The notes under the pieces are model-generated. The model did not search any database and was not told the origin of the DNA. It saw only the letters and a list, made by a program, of their open reading frames with translations. Positions 60,881-64,000 of a stretch of 64,000 nt of DNA are shown one piece after another. Made by a program: the position numbers and the translations under genes. How positions within the stretch are numbered: position 1 is the stretch's first letter; each line of letters begins with the position of its first letter. Origin of the DNA: Trichocoleus sp. (GTDB lineage: Bacteria > Cyanobacteriota > Cyanobacteriia > Elainellales > Elainellaceae). The stretch covers positions 1-64,000 of the forward strand of contig DATNQD010000039.1 in NCBI GenBank assembly GCA_036702865.1. The letters are read 5' to 3'.

Positions 60881-61762
60881 TTAAGACGGATTGAAAGTGC
60901 CACCGCGTTTATTAGCTTCAACCTTAAATTCATGCTTGCAATGCAAACATTGTGTCTTTGTTTTGCCAAGTCCAACAGACACATCTTTTCCACAGTAAGG
61001 GCAGGCCCCAACTAAGCTAGATGTCCATTCATCGACACCTAGAAGAAATCCTAAAAATACGATGATCGCTGCAAACACTGCTCCGAATAGGGAGAAAAAC
61101 ACAAGAATCAGACCTGTAACGAACGCCGCAGCAGTTCCCAATCCTAAGCGCTCCGAAAACTCCATTCGTTTAAACTTGACTTTTGTAGGCTGTGGATTGG
61201 GGCTTACTTCAGGAATTGGTGCAACGGTAGGGAGTGGCTGATTGGGATTCCATTGATAGGCACATTTCATGCAAGTTAGGTTAATGTCATTTGCTCCAAT
61301 AAACCCACCTGCTAACCCTACAGGACCTAGCAGAACAGCTCCGACGATCGCATTACCTCCACTGAACCCCTTCTTTTGCACCATAATCTGTGTGGACTTG
61401 CAGCGTGGGCAGCGGATTGTTTCTTCTTCCGGCTCACTTTGTTGGACAGAACTAGCCACTGGCGGAGCCAACTGCACTCCTAGCTGAATCTCTTCAATCC
61501 AGCTCGGCATCACTTCGCCTGTCTGCTGTCCACAAATTTTGACAAGCTTAATCCCTTTTGGCTGAAGGCTGGATAAGCCTTTCTGAATGAAGCCAACAAC
61601 AGCCCTTTGATTCGGTGGTGCAACTGATTCAATCAAAAGCTGCAAGCAATTATTTTTAAGCACAGCCTGAGCTGTTAATCCCTTTGGCTGAAACGATTGA
61701 TTGATGAGAGCAGCAATTGCTTGCGGGTCACCTTGCCTGGCGAGCTGCGATAGATCACTCAT
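60881..61762 (-). CDS. membrane protein with two zinc ribbons
   Basis: About 293 residues from ATG 61762 (MSDLSQLARQGDPQAIAALI). The N-terminal domain, with NQSFQPKGLTAQAVLKNNCL, is a small alpha/beta unit frequent in cyanobacterial proteins. Two zinc-ribbon pairs follow: CPRCKST with CMKC, and CPYCGK with CLHCKHEF. Hydrophobic Gly-rich segments lie near the middle and before the second ribbon. It converges on the FtsK gene. Function unknown. Confidence 0.6.
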   Translation of the reverse strand: MSDLSQLARQGDPQAIAALINQSFQPKGLTAQAVLKNNCLQLLIESVAPPNQRAVVGFIQKGLSSLQPKGIKLVKICGQQTGEVMPSWIEEIQLGVQLAPPVASSVQQSEPEEETIRCPRCKSTQIMVQKKGFSGGNAIVGAVLLGPVGLAGGFIGANDINLTCMKCAYQWNPNQPLPTVAPIPEVSPNPQPTKVKFKRMEFSERLGLGTAAAFVTGLILVFFSLFGAVFAAIIVFLGFLLGVDEWTSSLVGACPYCGKDVSVGLGKTKTQCLHCKHEFKVEANKRGGTFNPS

Positions 61763-62008
61763 AACTTCTCCCGTGGAATGGATGAGTTTAAAGTGCCCAG
61801 AAATGAGATGAGCCACCCCGAAACAGCAGCTTTCCACGGGAGCGATCGGAGTGGCTCAACTTGATTCTGCCCAATCCAGCAGGCGATCGCTTTGTTCTAG
61901 GGGATAGTTCACAGTATTGAATTTTGCACAAACGCTATATCAATACAATGAAATGCTGTTTAGCTGATTAGCCGTAATGCTGATTTCTGGCGAGTTACAG
62001 GAATCAGG

Positions 62009-62197
62009 ATGACAGAGAAGCGTAAACCCGGCAGACCTAAAGGCAAGCGGTCAGATCCGGACTATATCCTCTGCTGTGGTCTGGTTAAAAAGAAAACCTT
62101 GAAGCAGGTCAAACACCTGCTGCTCGATCGCGACCTGGAACTCTCACAGCTTATGGAACAACTGTTTCAGGAGTGGATCGATCAAAATTCTCAATAA
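62009..62197 (+). CDS. small AT-hook/RHH-like protein
   Basis: 62 residues. KRKPGRPKGKR is an AT-hook-like start. The second half (KKTLKQVKHLLLDRDLELSQ then LMEQLFQEWI) resembles a ribbon-helix-helix. Probably DNA-binding, as in plasmid or phage control genes. Confidence 0.6.
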   Translation: MTEKRKPGRPKGKRSDPDYILCCGLVKKKTLKQVKHLLLDRDLELSQLMEQLFQEWIDQNSQ

Positions 62198-62339
62198 TGC
62201 ACAAATGAAAAGATAAAACTATCGATCGTGCTCTATCGTTATCGATCAAAGTTCCAATCCTGTAGATCGGTTGTATCACTGCCGAAAGACCTGAGATACC
62301 CTAGCGATAGGGCATCCACCACTCAGGGATGCAGTATTC

Positions 62340-62690
62340 ATGCAGCAAAGTGTTCGACAGTACAAAAATTGGTTGATTTTGATCTCTCAAGTTCAAAGAG
62401 AATGGGGCTTTGTCGTTTGCGCTAAAGAAGGTGAGCCCCTGACAGACCATCATGAATATGAAACCGCAGCACAAGCCAGTATTGCAGCAGAGTCTTTTAT
62501 TGATTGCGTGATGGGCTGTTCTGAACTAAGAGGACTGTTGGACGAATGGTTTGAAGCTGGTTCTATTAGTGCAGACCAGTACGGACAGGCAGAATGTCTG
62601 ATAGTCACGATCGCTAGAGCACAGATTTTGCATCGCTCAACAGTCGTTCAAGCACTGACTCAGCCACCTCCAGAAATTCCGCCCGATTGA
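62340..62690 (+). CDS. hypothetical protein
   Basis: 116 residues, with WLILISQVQREWGFVVCAKE and AQASIAAESFIDCVMGCSEL. Its 3' end overlaps the convergent XRE gene by 77 bases. Unknown. Confidence 0.5.
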   Translation: MQQSVRQYKNWLILISQVQREWGFVVCAKEGEPLTDHHEYETAAQASIAAESFIDCVMGCSELRGLLDEWFEAGSISADQYGQAECLIVTIARAQILHRSTVVQALTQPPPEIPPD

Positions 62691-62985
62691 GCGCTTTAAT
62701 ATCCTGCTTAATTTGCTCTACGCCTTGTAGCGGCTTGATTGGCACTGAATCAAGGTATGACTCTAACTCATTTGGAGTCATACCAATCGCTTTAGCAATT
62801 TTTTCGCGTGTGTCTGGACTTGGATAGCTTATGCCGTCGAGATAGGCGCTCAACGAAGTTGGGTTCAGCCCGATTCGTCGAGCAAGGGCACGACTGGACA
62901 ACCCATGCCTAGCGCGAAATTCGCGCAATAAATCAGACAATCGCCCTTTTTTTTCTTGCGTACTCAAAATTCCAACGTAGAACAC
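62614..62985 (-). CDS. XRE-family repressor
   Basis: 123 residues from GTG 62985; a TTG at 62967 is an alternative start. The helix-turn-helix is LLREFRARHGLSSRALARRI then GLNPTSLSAYLDGISYPSPD. The C-terminal helices (VEQIKQDIKALNRAEFLEVA) probably form the dimer. Divergent from the RHH gene at 63117, with inverted repeats between them. Confidence 0.75.
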   Translation of the reverse strand: MFYVGILSTQEKKGRLSDLLREFRARHGLSSRALARRIGLNPTSLSAYLDGISYPSPDTREKIAKAIGMTPNELESYLDSVPIKPLQGVEQIKQDIKALNRAEFLEVAESVLERLLSDAKSVL

Positions 62986-63005
62986 CCCTGCGATCTAATC
63001 ATGTC

Positions 63006-63053
63006 TGACAACAAGCCTTAATCATGCAAAGTGTTGTCAGGAAATTGTTGACA
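63006..63053. promoter_or_regulatory. TGACAACA inverted repeats, probable XRE operator
   Basis: TGACAACA (63006-63013) and its inverted copy TGTTGTCA (63032-63039), plus TGTTGACA at 63046-63053, in the divergent promoter region of the 62985 repressor. Confidence 0.55.
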
Positions 63054-63093
63054 TTCTGTTGGTAAAAAGTGAACATCAATTTAGCTCAAACGT

Positions 63094-63116
63094 TTAAACA
63101 CTTAAACACTTAAACC
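63094..63116. repeat. tandem TTAAACAC repeats
   Basis: Three tandem copies of the 8-bp unit TTAAACAC, ending at the start codon of the RHH gene. The short direct repeats are typical operator boxes for ribbon-helix-helix autoregulation. Confidence 0.5.
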
Positions 63117-63305
63117 ATGAAAAGAAGGGATTACCCCTTGGTTGGGGTTGAACCGAGGACACACACAGACTTGAAAGTTTATTCAGTCACGACGAAGCAA
63201 CACATGAGCGACATTGCTTCGATCGCAATTCGTGAATGGCTCGATCGCCAAGGAAAGCAGAAATCCCAGGAAGCACAAACCCCATGCATCTCGATCGCTT
63301 CCTAA
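63117..63305 (+). CDS. ribbon-helix-helix protein
   Basis: 62 residues. VGVEPRTHTDLKVYSVTTKQ and HMSDIASIAIREWLDRQ give the beta-strand, helix, helix pattern of Arc/CopG-type regulators. Preceded by tandem TTAAACAC boxes it may bind. Confidence 0.65.
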   Translation: MKRRDYPLVGVEPRTHTDLKVYSVTTKQHMSDIASIAIREWLDRQGKQKSQEAQTPCISIAS

Positions 63306-63377
63306 TGCACAGCAATAAAAATAGCCGCAGTCTTTTCCAGGGACACAACGGCTACCAGTCATTTTCAAAAATTTCCT

Positions 63378-63590
63378 ATGGCACATATCTTAACACGACA
63401 ACTATCCAAAGATAGATCTTCCTCTGGAGAGAGAAAGCTAGACGATCGATTGTTGCACCTGGCACAACTCTCAGGCTTAACCGCTGCTGAGCGGGAACTT
63501 GTGGCGCATTGGGTTGCGCACGGCGTTCCACAAAATCATCGATCAAGCTTTGACTTCATGTGGCGCAAGCATTGTGGAGGTCCGGCATGA
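63378..63590 (+). CDS. small hypothetical protein
   Basis: 70 residues: a basic start (RQLSKDRSSSGERKLDDRLL) and LTAAERELVAHWVAHGVPQN. Coupled to the following gene by ATGA. Unknown. Confidence 0.55.
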   Translation: MAHILTRQLSKDRSSSGERKLDDRLLHLAQLSGLTAAERELVAHWVAHGVPQNHRSSFDFMWRKHCGGPA

Positions 63591-63907
63591 GATACGCCTG
63601 GACACGAACTCTCTACAACGGCTATGAGCCAAACAATCGCATCACTTTCATTGCCGAAAAAGAGCCAGATGGCAAAACCTACACCGCGGCTGGCTTAATC
63701 GGAAATCTGAGTTTTAGAGATGGTCCAGCGTTTTGCTGCATCACCCGAGCCTCTGACGGCTTTCACTGGGAAACTGATCTGCGATCGGGTGTGGCGGAGA
63801 GTTTTGAGGCTGCCTGGTCGAACTTGCAAGCACTGGTCACCCATGCCGACCACTTTGAAGAGTCGGAAATTTTTGAACTACCAGGAGTTGAGGAGGTGTT
63901 TGCATGA
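63587..63907 (+). CDS. hypothetical protein
   Basis: 106 residues from ATG 63587. MRYAWTRTLYNGYEPNNRIT starts a compact alpha/beta protein with FCCITRASDGFHWETDLRSG and an acidic helical end. Coupled at both ends by ATGA. Unknown. Confidence 0.58.
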   Translation: MRYAWTRTLYNGYEPNNRITFIAEKEPDGKTYTAAGLIGNLSFRDGPAFCCITRASDGFHWETDLRSGVAESFEAAWSNLQALVTHADHFEESEIFELPGVEEVFA

Positions 63908-64000
63908 CGACCCCTAGAACCCAGGCAGAAGAGTTTTTGCCTGCCATTGAGGTGGCAATCGAACCAAAGGAGGGACAAGTCATGAGTGAGGCGATCGAAT
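63904..64000 (+). CDS. hypothetical protein, cut by window edge
   Basis: Starts MTTPRTQAEEFLPAIEVAIE and remains open at the window end. Coupled to the previous gene (ATGA). Too short to assign. Confidence 0.5.
   Translation, partial: MTTPRTQAEEFLPAIEVAIEPKEGQVMSEAIE

Noticed and set aside
1-64000. CRISPR array
   Set aside because: No regularly spaced 25-40-bp repeats were seen; the tandem repeats found are only 7-15 bp.

Overview
The window looks like a cyanobacterial chromosome. HIP1-type GCGATCGC octamers are scattered through host and phage genes alike, base composition is near 50% GC, and several proteins read as cyanobacterial families. It falls into a host-like left flank (1 to about 10.2 kb) and one large mobile element (about 10.2 kb to the right edge).

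Left flank. At 1-880 an integron-like recombination core precedes a truncated small ORF, which is joined to the 3' end of a broken sugar isomerase/epimerase gene. An intact xylulokinase follows. Next come an HU gene with its own promoter and terminator, a secreted FG-GAP protein broken by two frameshifts, and a three-gene minus-strand operon of small unknown proteins. The leader of that operon carries half a tRNA-Gly inside a perfect hairpin. From 6.4 to 9.9 kb lies a nitrosative-stress group: a YwiC-like membrane protein, the di-iron repair protein Ric/YtfE, a Crp/Fnr regulator and a SAM methyltransferase. Two of its promoter regions share the same inverted repeat.

Structural module (10.2-43.4 kb, almost all minus strand). 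Read in the direction of transcription it is a tailed-phage (siphovirus-type) cassette: small and large terminase, portal, scaffold, decoration protein, major capsid, connectors, a fibre-like protein, a 2159-residue MuF/lipase/ADP-ribosyltransferase-like protein, tail terminator, major tail protein, a tail chaperone with a canonical -1 frameshift site, a 1717-residue tape measure, and tail-tip genes. One 302-residue gene lies on the opposite strand inside it. A degenerate tRNA-like sequence lies behind the tape measure. I recognise no holin or endolysin.

Regulatory and early region (43.4-64 kb). A second HU gene, about 94% identical to the host copy and carrying the same promoter, comes first. 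It is followed by an XRE regulator with an HEPN/abortive-infection-like partner, a tyrosine integrase, a SigF-like sigma factor, a Crp/Fnr regulator, a degenerate receiver protein and an immunity-type XRE gene surrounded by five copies of one heptamer. From 54.0 to 60.8 kb runs a tightly overlapping eleven-gene operon of membrane, secreted and coiled-coil proteins. It ends in an FtsK-type DNA-pumping ATPase fused to an HNH-nuclease-like domain. The right edge holds ribbon-helix-helix proteins and another XRE repressor; the element continues beyond the window.

The most unusual features are the FtsK-HNH operon, which resembles a double-stranded-DNA transfer or partition machine more than a phage replication module, and the 2159-residue polyvalent head protein. 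A third is the conserved motif GGGAACTCT-N4-CAG, found five times at 25-28 nt before start codons of element genes. I suggest an integrated phage, or a phage/integrative-element hybrid, whose right boundary is not in view.
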